Source of the DNA: Rheinheimera baltica DSM 14885
GTDB lineage: Bacteria; Pseudomonadota; Gammaproteobacteria; Enterobacterales; Alteromonadaceae
Direction: 5' to 3'
Length of the DNA stretch: 64,000 nt
NCBI RefSeq assembly: GCF_000425345.1
Contig: NZ_AUDG01000008.1
Span: forward strand, 62,001-126,000
Shown: piece by piece, positions 26,386 through 35,673 of the stretch
How positions within the stretch are numbered: position 1 is the stretch's first letter
Layout of the letters: each line of letters begins with the position of its first letter
Notes under the pieces: model-generated
What the model was told of the DNA's origin: nothing
The model's input: the letters and a program-made list of their open reading frames with translations, nothing else
The model's database searches: none
Position numbers and translations under genes: made by a program

Positions 26386-28245
26386 ATGAGTGTATTGAGG
26401 CAATTCTCGATTAAGCAGCGTTTATTTGTTAATGGTGGTGCCCTTGTGGTTGCCATGGGTATCATGCTTTGGATCTTGTTCTATCAAAGCGCGCAGTTGA
26501 CCAGTTTAGCCCGAACACAACAACTTGTAGAGCAAATTAGTACCGATGTGTTGATGTTTCGACGACACGAGAAAGATTTTATGGCGCGCACCGAACTTAA
26601 GTATCAGCAGCGCCTTAATGATCATTTTGACACCATGCAACAGCATGTTTCTGAGTTAAATGATTTACTCCAACGTCATGCGATCGACCAACAGCCCCTT
26701 AATACCTTTTCTGAACTTACCTCGAGTTATCAGCAACGGTTTAACCAACTGGTAACGTTACAGCAGACTATTGGACTTGACCCTCAGTCTGGTGTGCTTG
26801 GCACGCTTCGCAGCGCTGCTCAACAATTGGAAGATAGGTTGGAAGCGCTGCAGCAAGACAGCCTAACGATATTATTATTGCAGCTAAGACGGGCAGAGAA
26901 AGACTTTTTGCTACGTAAAGATATGGTCTATGTTGAACGGTTCGGCAGTATTTATGCGCAATTTACTCAGCAAATTGGTACGGATAGTACGAGTAAAAAC
27001 TTGGCTGAAAGCTACGAGCAGAGTTTCCGGAATTTGGTAAAAGCAATGCAACAGATTGGTCTGAGTGAATCTGAAGCTGCAACGGGTGAGATGCGTGTGG
27101 CAATTCAAAGTACGGAGAGCAGTCTTAAAGTGTTGCAGCAAAAAACCGGCGAGGCGATTAGCGCTTCTGTTAGTGCAACACAACGGCTTGCTTTAATTAT
27201 TTTTTCCGTAGTGTTATTTAGTGTATTGCTATTGGTAGCGCTAACCAGCCGTAGTATTTTAGCCCCGTTGACGGATGTATGTCGCGCTATTGGTCTTATT
27301 CGCAATAATAATGATTTTCGCCTGCGCGTTGCAGTTGCAGGCAATGATGAAATGACAGCTTTGGCAACAGATTTCAATGCGATGCTAACAGATTTTCAGG
27401 ATCTGATTAAAACGGTGAACCAGGCTCTTGAAATGTTGGATGTGGCAACGAATGAGTTAGCGCGTTCTACAGCCGACACCAGCAGAGGGATGCAAGAGCA
27501 ACAGAATGAGACCGACATGGTTGCTACTGCCGTGACCGAGATGGGCGCGACAATTAATGAGATTGCCGGCAACACAGAGATGACGGCAGCAAAAGCAGAT
27601 TCAACCAACCAAAATGCGCAATCTGGCCGAGGCGAGGTTCAACAAACGGTGCAACGCATTAATGCGTTATCAGAACCCTTGCAGGATGCGACCAATGTAG
27701 TAACAGAATTGGAGCAAGACAGTAAAACTATTGGCTCAGTGCTTGATGTTATACGTGGCATTGCAGAGCAAACCAATTTACTGGCATTGAATGCGGCTAT
27801 TGAAGCTGCGCGCGCTGGAGAGCAAGGGCGAGGTTTTGCCGTCGTTGCCGATGAAGTGCGAAACTTAGCGATGCGCACCCAGGAGTCAACACGGCAAATA
27901 GAAGCGATAGTTAACGGCTTACAAGGACGAACCAGTAATATTGTGCAGGTTATACAAGGATGTCGTCAGGATGGGAAAGACAGCGCAACTCAGGCGAATG
28001 TGGCAATGCAGTTGCTAACTGAAATTACTCAGGATGTCAGTAATATTATGGATATGACCACACAAATAGCCGCGGCAATTGAAGAGCAAAGTCATGTTGC
28101 GGCCGAGGTGAATAGAAACGTGGTGAAAATTCGTGATTTGTCAGATGAGTCCTACGGACATGCTAAGCACAATGCCTCGATTAGTGAAGAAGTGGCGCAG
28201 CAAGCCGCATTACTGCATCAGTCTGTTGATCGGTTTCAAGCCTAG
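26386..28245 (+). CDS. HBM-type methyl-accepting chemotaxis protein
   Basis: A 619-aa chemoreceptor. TM1 is at about 13-36. The periplasmic domain (about 40-270) has two repeats, RRHEKDFMAR and RRAEKDFLLR, the hallmark of the helical bimodular (HBM) sensor of McpS-like receptors. TM2 (about 273-293), HAMP and the signalling tip [20 protein letters not shown] follow. McpS-type HBM receptors sense TCA-cycle acids, so organic acids are plausible ligands (inference). The ATG at 26386 is taken (GGTGG upstream); an in-frame TTG lies eight codons before it. It is convergent with DUF971. Confidence 0.9.
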   Translation: MSVLRQFSIKQRLFVNGGALVVAMGIMLWILFYQSAQLTSLARTQQLVEQISTDVLMFRRHEKDFMARTELKYQQRLNDHFDTMQQHVSELNDLLQRHAIDQQPLNTFSELTSSYQQRFNQLVTLQQTIGLDPQSGVLGTLRSAAQQLEDRLEALQQDSLTILLLQLRRAEKDFLLRKDMVYVERFGSIYAQFTQQIGTDSTSKNLAESYEQSFRNLVKAMQQIGLSESEAATGEMRVAIQSTESSLKVLQQKTGEAISASVSATQRLALIIFSVVLFSVLLLVALTSRSILAPLTDVCRAIGLIRNNNDFRLRVAVAGNDEMTALATDFNAMLTDFQDLIKTVNQALEMLDVATNELARSTADTSRGMQEQQNETDMVATAVTEMGATINEIAGNTEMTAAKADSTNQNAQSGRGEVQQTVQRINALSEPLQDATNVVTELEQDSKTIGSVLDVIRGIAEQTNLLALNAAIEAARAGEQGRGFAVVADEVRNLAMRTQESTRQIEAIVNGLQGRTSNIVQVIQGCRQDGKDSATQANVAMQLLTEITQDVSNIMDMTTQIAAAIEEQSHVAAEVNRNVVKIRDLSDESYGHAKHNASISEEVAQQAALLHQSVDRFQA

Positions 28246-28263
28246 ATATTTTAACACCGTACT

Positions 28264-28665
28264 TTAAGGTTTTACCCGAACCGCGATAAGACTATCGCGG
28301 TTTGCATTTGCGGCGGCTAATTTATCCAGATATTGCTGCCAAAGTGCCTCTTTATGTTGGGACAGTTGATGCAGATAAAGCCAACTGTATATTCCACTAT
28401 CGTGGCCATCATCGAACACCAATTTTATTGCATAGTGGCCAACAGGTAGTATTTTGCTGATCGCTACCTGTTTTTTATTGCTCACTAGTTTGGCACTACC
28501 ATGGCTACGTACTTCAGCAGATGGCGAGAGCACACGCAATAACTCTGCACTAAAGCATGCCATAACGCCGTCACTAAAAATAACGTCAAGTTCACGGCGT
28601 TTTTGGTGATAGTGCAGCTTAGTAACTATCACTGAGTTATCTTGTTGCGTGCTGTTGTTTTTCAT
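28264..28665 (-). CDS. DUF971 protein downstream of hslU
   Basis: A 133-aa DUF971 protein, the domain also found at the N-terminus of gamma-butyrobetaine hydroxylases. Conserved blocks are LHYHQKRRELDVIFSDG and YAIKLVFDDGHDSGIYSWLYLHQL. The function of the stand-alone form is unknown. It starts 2 bases after the hslU stop on the same strand. This placement behind hslVU is, from memory, common in gammaproteobacteria and suggests cotranscription. Confidence 0.88.
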   Translation of the reverse strand: MKNNSTQQDNSVIVTKLHYHQKRRELDVIFSDGVMACFSAELLRVLSPSAEVRSHGSAKLVSNKKQVAISKILPVGHYAIKLVFDDGHDSGIYSWLYLHQLSQHKEALWQQYLDKLAAANANRDSLIAVRVKP

Positions 28666-28667
28666 CG

Positions 28668-30002
28668 TTATAGAATAAACCGACTTAGGTCGTCATCTTT
28701 AACCAATGCGCCCAAATGCTCTTCAACATAGGCTGCATTGACTTCAATGTGCTCACCCGCGTGGTCGGCTGCATCATATGAAATTTCTTCCAGCAAGCGC
28801 TCCATCACGGTGTATAGGCGGCGTGCACCAATATTTTCTGTTGTCTCATTGACTTGCCAGGCTGCAGCGGCAAGGCTTTTGATGCCATCATCGCTAAAGC
28901 TTAGTTTCACACCTTCTGTCGCCAGCATAGCAATTGATTGCTCCGTTAATGAAGCTCTTGGCTCAGTTAAAATACGCTCAAAATCTGCCGCACTTAAGGC
29001 TTCTAGTTCAACCCTTATTGGTAGACGGCCTTGTAGCTCGGGCACCAAGTCAGATGGCTTACACATTTGGAAGGCGCCAGAGGCAATAAACAGAATATGA
29101 TCTGTTTTAACCATACCATGTTTAGTGTTTACTGTGCAGCCTTCAATGAGTGGCAGTAAATCTCGCTGTACACCCTCACGAGATACATCGGGGCCACTGG
29201 TTTCGCCGCGCTTACAAATTTTGTCAATTTCATCCAGAAACACAATACCATTTTGCTCTACGGCCTCAAGTGCTTGAGTTTTAAGCTCTTCAGGGTTTAC
29301 TAACTTGGCGGCCTCTTCTTCTATTAACTGTTTTAGCGCGTCTTTAATTTTTAGCTTACGCTTTTTCTTTTTTTCGCTACCCAAGCTTTGAAACATGCTT
29401 TGAAGCTGCGATGTCATTTCTTCCATGCCTGGGGGGGCCATAATTTCTACGCCGATGTTTGGTTGAGCTAAGTCGAGCTCAATTTCCTTTTCATCTAACT
29501 GGCCTTCTCGTAGTTTTTTGCGAAACACTTGGCGCGTGTTACTGTCTGTTGCTGGTTTATTATCCGTTTCGCCCCAGACTTCTTTGGCCGGAGGCAGCAA
29601 TACATCTAAGATACGCTCTTCTGCGGCTTCTTCAGCGCGAAAGCGATTTTTCTCTATGGCCTGCTCGCGAAACATTTTTACTGCACTGTCTGCCAGATCC
29701 CGAATAATGCTTTCCACTTCTTTACCGACATAACCCACTTCTGTGAACTTAGTCGCTTCTACTTTAATAAATGGTGCATTGGCGAGTTTGGCGAGGCGGC
29801 GGGCAATTTCAGTTTTACCAACGCCGGTAGGCCCTATCATCAGAATGTTTTTCGGTGTGACTTCCTGGCGCAGCGCTGCATCCAGCTGCATCCTGCGCCA
29901 GCGATTACGCAGGGCAATGGCGACTGCACGTTTTGCTTTATTCTGGCCAATAATATGTCGGTCGAGTTCGTGCACAATTTCTCTTGGGGTCATGTCAGAC
30001 AT
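28668..30002 (-). CDS. hslU: HslU ATPase of the HslVU protease
   Basis: A 444-aa AAA+ unfoldase, nearly collinear with E. coli HslU (443 aa). The Walker A motif is GPTGVGKTE, the pore loop is GYVG, the Walker B is VFLDEIDKI, the intermediate I-domain spans about 110-240, and the C-terminal hook LSRFIL activates HslV. Hexamers unfold substrates into the HslV chamber. The gene follows hslV by 11 bp. Heat-shock control is likely through the sigma32-like promoter before hslV. Confidence 0.98.
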   Translation of the reverse strand: MSDMTPREIVHELDRHIIGQNKAKRAVAIALRNRWRRMQLDAALRQEVTPKNILMIGPTGVGKTEIARRLAKLANAPFIKVEATKFTEVGYVGKEVESIIRDLADSAVKMFREQAIEKNRFRAEEAAEERILDVLLPPAKEVWGETDNKPATDSNTRQVFRKKLREGQLDEKEIELDLAQPNIGVEIMAPPGMEEMTSQLQSMFQSLGSEKKKKRKLKIKDALKQLIEEEAAKLVNPEELKTQALEAVEQNGIVFLDEIDKICKRGETSGPDVSREGVQRDLLPLIEGCTVNTKHGMVKTDHILFIASGAFQMCKPSDLVPELQGRLPIRVELEALSAADFERILTEPRASLTEQSIAMLATEGVKLSFSDDGIKSLAAAAWQVNETTENIGARRLYTVMERLLEEISYDAADHAGEHIEVNAAYVEEHLGALVKDDDLSRFIL

Positions 30003-30013
30003 AGGATTCCTAC

Positions 30014-30532
30014 TTATAGTTCTTCGATGGTCTGATGGTGATTGGTGTAAACACAGATATCACCGGCAATGGTCAGACTTTTTTCGACAATATCGCGTGC
30101 ACTAAGCTCAGTGTTGTTTAGCAACGCAGTGGCGGCAGCTTGAGCATATGGGCCACCACTACCGATGGCGATTAAATCTTGCTCTGGTTGCACTACATCG
30201 CCATTCCCCGTAATGATTAATGAGGTGTGTGCATCGGCAACAGCGAGTAGGGCTTCCAGTTTGCGTAGCATGCGATCGGTGCGCCAGTCTTTCGCTAATT
30301 CAACTGCAGCGCGCATTAAATGGCCCTGATGCATTTCAAGTTTGGCTTCAAAACGTTCAAAGAGGGTAAAAGCATCGGCAGTGCCACCGGCAAAACCTGC
30401 GATAACCTTGTTGTTATAGAGGCGACGTACTTTACGTGCGTTGCCCTTCATTACCGTGTTACCGAGTGAAACCTGGCCATCACCACCGATAGCGACATGG
30501 CCATCGCGGCGAACAGAAACAATAGTAGTCAT
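30014..30532 (-). CDS. hslV: HslV peptidase of the HslVU protease
   Basis: A 172-aa proteasome-like threonine peptidase. Starting at the ATG at 30532 gives [11 protein letters not shown], so Thr2 becomes the catalytic N-terminal Thr after Met removal. An earlier in-frame start (30547) would hide this residue and is rejected. GGDGQVSLG and [18 protein letters not shown] are family blocks. It sits between ftsN and hslU, as in E. coli. Confidence 0.98.
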   Translation of the reverse strand: MTTIVSVRRDGHVAIGGDGQVSLGNTVMKGNARKVRRLYNNKVIAGFAGGTADAFTLFERFEAKLEMHQGHLMRAAVELAKDWRTDRMLRKLEALLAVADAHTSLIITGNGDVVQPEQDLIAIGSGGPYAQAAATALLNNTELSARDIVEKSLTIAGDICVYTNHHQTIEEL

Positions 30533-30567
30533 GAAAATAAGCCCCATGGCGTGATCAACTTAGGGCA

Positions 30568-30597
30568 TAAGTGTGGCTGCTTTATTGATATTTCAAG
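30568..30597 (-). promoter_or_regulatory. Sigma32-like heat-shock promoter of hslVU, overlapping the ftsN end
   Basis: The minus strand shows CTTGAAA, a 14-base spacer and CCACACTTA, against a consensus of CTTGAAA and CCCCATNTA. The predicted start is about 28 bases before the hslV ATG. The -35 covers the last codons of ftsN. E. coli hslVU is known to be sigma32-controlled. Confidence 0.55.
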
Positions 30598-31159
30598 ACC
30601 AGTTCCAGATTTGGCACGTATTAATGCTTTGCTGGCGCAGCCGGTTACGATCTGCAGTGGCTTGACGTTTTGATTCATAAGGTCCCAGTACCACGCGAAA
30701 CCAAACACCATTGCTGCCGTCTGTGCGACGGATTTGTGATGCAAAGCCGGCAAAAGCGATCTGTGCTTTCATTCTTTCAGCCTGCTGTTGCTCTCTGAAA
30801 GAGCCACATTGCATCTGGTAAGGTCCGCCTGATACTTGCTCGGTAACTTCAACCTTTATCTCTTTGTTCTCGAGTTCTTTAATATATTGATAAGGCTCTT
30901 CCGTTGGTTTGGCTGGTAATTCATCCTGAGGTTTAGTAATTTTCGGCGCGGGTTTTTCTACTATCGTTGTTGATGCAGGCTGTTGATTTAAAAACCATAA
31001 AAAATAAATGAAGCCACAAATTAGCACCATGGTGATAGCTAAAATAAACCAGGGTAAGCGTGGCTTTTGTGCAGTGGCTTTAGTATTTCTGCGAGCGGGG
31101 CGCTTGTTAGCCGGTTTGGCCTTAGGCCGGCTGGCTTTTACATAGTCTTTTTGCGACAT
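30593..31159 (-). CDS. ftsN: SPOR-domain cell-division protein FtsN (short form)
   Basis: A 188-aa bitopic protein. A basic cytoplasmic N-terminus (SQKDYVKASRPKAKPANKR) resembles E. coli FtsN. One TM segment is at about 36-57, then a short Pro/Glu-rich linker, then a C-terminal SPOR domain (about 110-188: YQMQCGSFREQQQAERMKAQI, WFRVVLGPYESKRQA) with a conserved Cys pair. FtsN triggers septal peptidoglycan synthesis. E. coli FtsN is 319 aa; the linker is much shorter here. Its position between priA and hslV supports the call; cytR, which lies between priA and ftsN in E. coli, is absent. Confidence 0.88.
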   Translation of the reverse strand: MSQKDYVKASRPKAKPANKRPARRNTKATAQKPRLPWFILAITMVLICGFIYFLWFLNQQPASTTIVEKPAPKITKPQDELPAKPTEEPYQYIKELENKEIKVEVTEQVSGGPYQMQCGSFREQQQAERMKAQIAFAGFASQIRRTDGSNGVWFRVVLGPYESKRQATADRNRLRQQSINTCQIWNWS

Positions 31160-31247
31160 AAAACGGCTGGTACTCTTACTTCAACATTGCGCGTTATTCT
31201 ACAAGGTTAAATGAAAAAAGAAACAAAACGCGCTCGCACAGCTTGGA

Positions 31248-33422
31248 TCAAGTTAGGTCTGTGGGATCTACGTCGAGCTGCCACTTTACTTTTCGGCTAA
31301 GCGGCCAGCGTGCAAGGTTACTCAACAAATTGTCCAGTGCCAGATGCATGCGCCCGCGGGCTGCACTGTACAGTTGTAGCTGCCAACGGTATTTACCCGC
31401 CCGACGCTCTAATGGTGCTGGTATAGGTCCAAGTAATTGCAATTCAGGAAATTGTTTTGCGCATTCGGCTAACTGTTGCAGCCACTGTTGACAATGATCG
31501 GCCTGATGTGCTTCGACACTGAATAATGCCAAATGCTGAAACGGCGGGAGTCGGGTTTGCTCACGCTCAACAAGGGCACTACGAGCGAAAGAAGCATAGC
31601 CATTTTGAATGATATCTTGCAGTAGTGCATGCTCTGGGTAGTGTGTTTGTAGTAGCACTGTGCCACCAGTATTACCTCGGCCCGCCCTTCCGGCAACCTG
31701 CGTAAGTAACTGTGCCAGCTGCTCAGGTGCGCGAAAGTCACTGCTATAGAGAGCGCCATCTACATCGACAATCACCACCAAGGTTACATTCGGAAAATGA
31801 TGCCCTTTTGCTAACATTTGGGTGCCGACAATCAATCTGGCTCCAGGCTGATGAATATCTTCCAAGGCTTGATTTAGCGCGCCTTTACGTCTTGTGCTGT
31901 CTCGGTCAAGTCGGGTAATAGCTGTATCTGGAAATAACTGTTGCAGGTTTTCTTCTAATTGCTCTGTGCCCTGGCCTAACGGCTTAAGTTGTGTGCTACC
32001 ACAGCCTCCACACTGGCGCGGAATGGCTTTACTGGCTCCACAATGGTGACAAACCAATTGCCGGCTCTGTTTATGATAGGTTGTAAAAGCGCTACAGCGA
32101 TGGCATTCCGTTAACCAGCCGCATTCCTGACAGCTAAGCGCTGGCGCGAAGCCTCGTCGATTAAGAAACAACATCACCTGTAGGCCAAGATTAAGTTGTT
32201 GTTTTATTTGATTCAGAGTCTGGCTAGCCAAGCCAAATTGCAGTACTTGCTGTTTTAAGTCTACGAGTTCAAATTTTGGCAGGGCCTGGCCTGCTGCACG
32301 GTCTGGCAAGGGTAGGTGAATGAAGCGTTTGCTCAACGCATTGTGTAAACTTTCTAAGCTTGGTGTCGCAGTGCCAAGTAATATAGGGCAGTGCTGCAGC
32401 GCGGCACGTTTTATCGCTAAATCTCGGGCATGGTAGCGAAAACCGTCTTGCTGTTTTAGTGATTGATCATGTTCTTCATCGATGATAATTAAACCCAGTT
32501 GCCAAAAGGGTAAAAATAACGCTGAACGGGTGCCTATAATTATCGCTGCAGCGCCTGTTTTGGCTTGCAACCAGCAATGTAATCGCTCGCTATCAGTAAG
32601 GGCAGAGTGCCAGCAGAGCACAGGTACATCAAAGCGGGCCTGAAACCTTGCCAGGGTTTGTGGGGTTAGCCCAATCTCCGGAACTATAACCAGTACTTGT
32701 TGTTGTTTAAGCAATAAGCTGGCAATACATTGTAAATACACTTCAGTTTTACCTGACCCGGTAACCCCTTCGAGTAAGAGGCGTTCAAACCGACCGTATG
32801 CCTGATGCACCGCTGTCACTGCCAATGCTTGAGCTGCAGTTAATTTAAGTCCACTAGGTGCTTTTAAAGGTGCAATGAAGGGTATTGGCGGTACGATGAT
32901 TTCTTCTGCTATTTGTTTATCTAGCAATTGTTTTAATGTGCTGCGGCTGTGTTGCTGTAACACTACCGATTCGGTAAGCTGATGTTGCTGTAAAGCTTGC
33001 CAAAGCGCTTGCTGTTTGACCGAACGTTTTAACGCACTGGCATCAAGCTGTTTACCGCTGCGGGTGAGTTGATAAGCTTTAGGTTGATAGTCGCTTAGAT
33101 CCCGGCCTTCACGTAATAACGCAGGCAGGGCACTTATCAGTACCTCTCCAAGCGGATGGTGGTAGTAATCAGCAGCGAAGCTTAATAGCTGACACAACAA
33201 TGGCGGCAATGCGGCGTCAATATCCAGAAGTTTAATTACGGTTTTAAGTTTTGTTTCGTCAAAGCCATCTTCCGGTGCTATTTGCCAGATAATACCAACT
33301 AGTTTGCGATTACCAAAAGGGACCAGTACGCGACAGCCCACATGAGGCGACAGCTCTGTACTGATAATGTAATCAAAATGTTTTCTTAGCGGCACCGGCA
33401 GGGCCACGCGTACTACCGTCAC
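31248..33422 (-). CDS. priA: Primosomal replication-restart helicase PriA
   Basis: A 724-aa 3'-5' superfamily-2 helicase that reloads the replisome at stalled forks. An N-terminal DNA-binding part (VRVALPVPLRKHFDYI) precedes Walker A GVTGSGKTEVY and the DEEHD box. Eight zinc-binding Cys lie in CQECGWLTECHRC and CHHCGASKAIPRQCGGC, followed by QMLAKGHHFPNVTLV and AGRAGR. The start is a GTG with only a weak SD. It is divergent from rpmE and followed by ftsN, as in enterobacteria. Confidence 0.97.
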   Translation of the reverse strand: MTVVRVALPVPLRKHFDYIISTELSPHVGCRVLVPFGNRKLVGIIWQIAPEDGFDETKLKTVIKLLDIDAALPPLLCQLLSFAADYYHHPLGEVLISALPALLREGRDLSDYQPKAYQLTRSGKQLDASALKRSVKQQALWQALQQHQLTESVVLQQHSRSTLKQLLDKQIAEEIIVPPIPFIAPLKAPSGLKLTAAQALAVTAVHQAYGRFERLLLEGVTGSGKTEVYLQCIASLLLKQQQVLVIVPEIGLTPQTLARFQARFDVPVLCWHSALTDSERLHCWLQAKTGAAAIIIGTRSALFLPFWQLGLIIIDEEHDQSLKQQDGFRYHARDLAIKRAALQHCPILLGTATPSLESLHNALSKRFIHLPLPDRAAGQALPKFELVDLKQQVLQFGLASQTLNQIKQQLNLGLQVMLFLNRRGFAPALSCQECGWLTECHRCSAFTTYHKQSRQLVCHHCGASKAIPRQCGGCGSTQLKPLGQGTEQLEENLQQLFPDTAITRLDRDSTRRKGALNQALEDIHQPGARLIVGTQMLAKGHHFPNVTLVVIVDVDGALYSSDFRAPEQLAQLLTQVAGRAGRGNTGGTVLLQTHYPEHALLQDIIQNGYASFARSALVEREQTRLPPFQHLALFSVEAHQADHCQQWLQQLAECAKQFPELQLLGPIPAPLERRAGKYRWQLQLYSAARGRMHLALDNLLSNLARWPLSRKVKWQLDVDPTDLT

Positions 33423-33627
33423 AGCAGGTTCCCATTAAAAAGCAGCTATCAAGTGTAAGGACAGCCCGGTTAAATGCCAAGTAAAACAAAATTTATCCTG
33501 CAACGGCTTCAAGTATTGCAACTTAAGCGGCTATCAATTAAGCTACGCGCCCTAATTTAACTGTAATTACGTATGGTGTCTGGCAACTAATTTGACCAGA
33601 TAGCGATACGGCCTAACGAGGTAAGCC

Positions 33628-33840
33628 ATGAAACCAGGTATTCACCCAGAATATAAAGAAATTACTGCAACCTGTACTTGCGGTAACGCATTCAAAACTA
33701 AATCTGCACTGTGCAAAGACATCCACTTGGATGTGTGCTCTGCATGTCACCCGTTTTATACTGGTAAGCAGAAAGTGTTAGACGTAGGCGGCCGTGTAGA
33801 CCGTTTCAAAAAACGTTTCTCTGTACTGGGCAATCGTTAA
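33628..33840 (+). CDS. rpmE: 50S ribosomal protein L31, zinc-binding form
   Basis: A 70-aa protein with the zinc set Cys16, Cys18, Cys37 and Cys40 (CTC and CSAC). This makes it the C+ primary L31, not the zinc-free YkgM type. [24 protein letters not shown] is the family C-terminal block. GAGGTAAGCC precedes the ATG. It is monocistronic, with a terminator 23 bases after the stop. Confidence 0.98.
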   Translation: MKPGIHPEYKEITATCTCGNAFKTKSALCKDIHLDVCSACHPFYTGKQKVLDVGGRVDRFKKRFSVLGNR

Positions 33841-33862
33841 TTGGTTCCAGCATAGCCAAACG

Positions 33863-33890
33863 AAAAAAAGCACCGCAAGGTGCTTTTTTT
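33863..33890 (+). terminator. rpmE rho-independent terminator
   Basis: An A-run then AGCACC, a GCAA loop, GGTGCT and seven T residues. Confidence 0.9.
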
Positions 33891-34373
33891 ATACCTGTCT
33901 ATCAAGTTGGGTGTTTTTTGAACAAATAATCAATATTACGCAAAAAAATATATTAAAAATCGTGTATTTAGCTGTTATGCAACTAACTTTATCACTAAAT
34001 AGACGGCTATACGCCTATTTTTCAAGTAGTTAGTTCAAAGCGGGTACCGGTAAAAATTTATAATTACGCAATTATATCGCGTTTCTATCTGCATGATTTG
34101 GCACCGTTTTACCATGAATATGCAAAGCGAATAGTTATGTTTCTAAAATTTATACAAACGGCCAGTTCAAGGGGTTGGCGATCACCACGTAACTTGCTAT
34201 AAACACCTTGATTACGACTAAGGTGGTATTGCAGAGTAGCGTTTTTTACGCTGGTACGATCAGACCGATTCCGGTTCTCTTCAAGCAAACGGATCTTTAG
34301 AATAAGCCACCCTCAAGCGTAATATCATAACTATAACGTTGCGCGACCTACAACAAACGGCAGGATAGAACAG
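33891..34373 (+). other. Long AT-rich gap before the malic enzyme gene
   Basis: These 483 bases contain no credible gene on either strand; the longest ATG frames I read are about 20 codons without an SD. Small inverted repeats are present: an imperfect hairpin ending in a T-run at 33997-34022, CCTT/AAGG near 34208-34225, and AGCGT/ACGCT around 34240. It may hold the maeB promoter and a structured leader, but no known riboswitch was recognised. Confidence 0.4.
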
Positions 34374-35612
34374 ATGTCAGATTTCAAAGAACAAGCATTG
34401 CATTACCACGCTTACCCTAAGCCAGGTAAAATCAGTATTGAAATTAGCAAGCCTGCTGAAACTGTAACTGATTTAGCATTGGCATATAGCCCTGGTGTTG
34501 CTGAGCCAGTACGGGAAATTGCGGCTGATGTTGATAATGTTTATAAGTACACCGCTAAAGGAAATTTAGTTGCAGTAATTACTAATGGTACGGCAATACT
34601 GGGTTTGGGGAATTTAGGGCCTATGGCATCTAAACCCGTTATGGAAGGTAAGGCGTTATTATTTAAGCGATTTGCTAATCTAGACTCTATTGATATTGAA
34701 GTTTCTCACCGCACGACAGAGGAGTTTATCAATACGGTTGCTAATATTGCCGACACTTTTGGCGGTATTAATCTGGAAGATATCAAAGCACCTGAGTGCT
34801 TTGAGATAGAAAAAGAACTGATTAAGCGTTGTAAAATCCCAGTGTTTCATGATGATCAACATGGTACTGCTATTGTTACTGCAGCAGGCATGCTTAACGC
34901 ACTTGAAATCCAGGGTAAAGACATTAAAAGTGCCATTATTGTATGTATGGGAGCAGGAGCAGCGGCGATAGCCTGTATGGAGCTCTTAATTAAATGTGGC
35001 GCCCAGCGTGAGCACATTTATATGCTAGATACTAAGGGCGTTATCCATACCCGCCGCAACGATTTAAATCAGTACAAGTTGTTGTTTGCCAATAATACCG
35101 ATAAACGCACACTAGAGGACGCGTTGTCAGGCGCGGATGTTTTTGTCGGTGTATCTGGGCCAGATGTATTACCTCCGCAAGCGCTAAAACTGATGGCTGA
35201 AAAGCCGGTAATTTTTGCCTGTTCGAATCCAGATCCTGAAATTAAGCCAGAGCTGGCCCATGCCGTACGCAATGATATTATTATGGCGACGGGCCGTTCA
35301 GATTACCCGAACCAGGTTAATAATGTTTTGTGTTTCCCGTTTATTTTCCGTGGTGCGCTGGATGTACGTGCCAGTGTGATTAACGATGAAATGAAGTTAG
35401 CGGCGGTAAACGCCATTCGTAGTATTGCTAAAGAGCCGGTACCACAGGAAGTGCTAACGGCAGCTAAAGTCAGTGAGCTGAGTTTTGGTAAAACCTATAT
35501 TATCCCCAAACCTATGGATCCCAGGCTATTACCGCGGGTTGCTAAAGCGGTAGCCGAGGCCGCTGTTGCCTCGGGTGTTGCACGCATAGCGTTGCCGGAT
35601 AATTATTACTAA
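34374..35612 (+). CDS. Malic enzyme, short form (oxaloacetate-decarboxylating)
   Basis: A 412-aa malic enzyme (malate to pyruvate + CO2 with NAD(P)+ reduction). Motifs are ALAYSPGVAEPVREI, YTAKGNLVAVITNGTAILGLGN, HDDQHGTAIVTAAG and the nucleotide-binding loop VCMGAGAAAIACMELL. It lacks the C-terminal phosphotransacetylase-like domain of E. coli MaeB (759 aa), so it belongs to the short bacterial class. Cofactor preference cannot be read safely. AGGA lies eight bases before the ATG. The gene is followed by a perfect bidirectional terminator. Confidence 0.93.
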   Translation: MSDFKEQALHYHAYPKPGKISIEISKPAETVTDLALAYSPGVAEPVREIAADVDNVYKYTAKGNLVAVITNGTAILGLGNLGPMASKPVMEGKALLFKRFANLDSIDIEVSHRTTEEFINTVANIADTFGGINLEDIKAPECFEIEKELIKRCKIPVFHDDQHGTAIVTAAGMLNALEIQGKDIKSAIIVCMGAGAAAIACMELLIKCGAQREHIYMLDTKGVIHTRRNDLNQYKLLFANNTDKRTLEDALSGADVFVGVSGPDVLPPQALKLMAEKPVIFACSNPDPEIKPELAHAVRNDIIMATGRSDYPNQVNNVLCFPFIFRGALDVRASVINDEMKLAAVNAIRSIAKEPVPQEVLTAAKVSELSFGKTYIIPKPMDPRLLPRVAKAVAEAAVASGVARIALPDNYY

Positions 35613-35631
35613 TTTTTTGCTCATTATGGAT

Positions 35632-35660
35632 AAAAAAGCCGGTTTAAAACCGGCTTTTTT
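35632..35660. terminator. Bidirectional terminator, maeB-type gene / chemoreceptor
   Basis: A perfect 14-bp inverted repeat around a single A (AAAAAAGCCGGTTT / AAACCGGCTTTTTT) serves both convergent genes. Confidence 0.9.
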
Positions 35661-35673
35661 CACTGCACTATTA

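Noticed and set aside
30533-30547. Five-residue longer HslV start
   Set aside because: It would bury the catalytic N-terminal threonine.
33592-33619. TTGACC-N16-TAACGA as rpmE promoter
   Set aside because: The start would fall at about the ATG, on top of the ribosome site, leaving no leader.
35215-35240. tRNA T-loop-like GTTCGAATCC
   Set aside because: It lies inside the malic enzyme coding sequence and no cloverleaf can be drawn around it.
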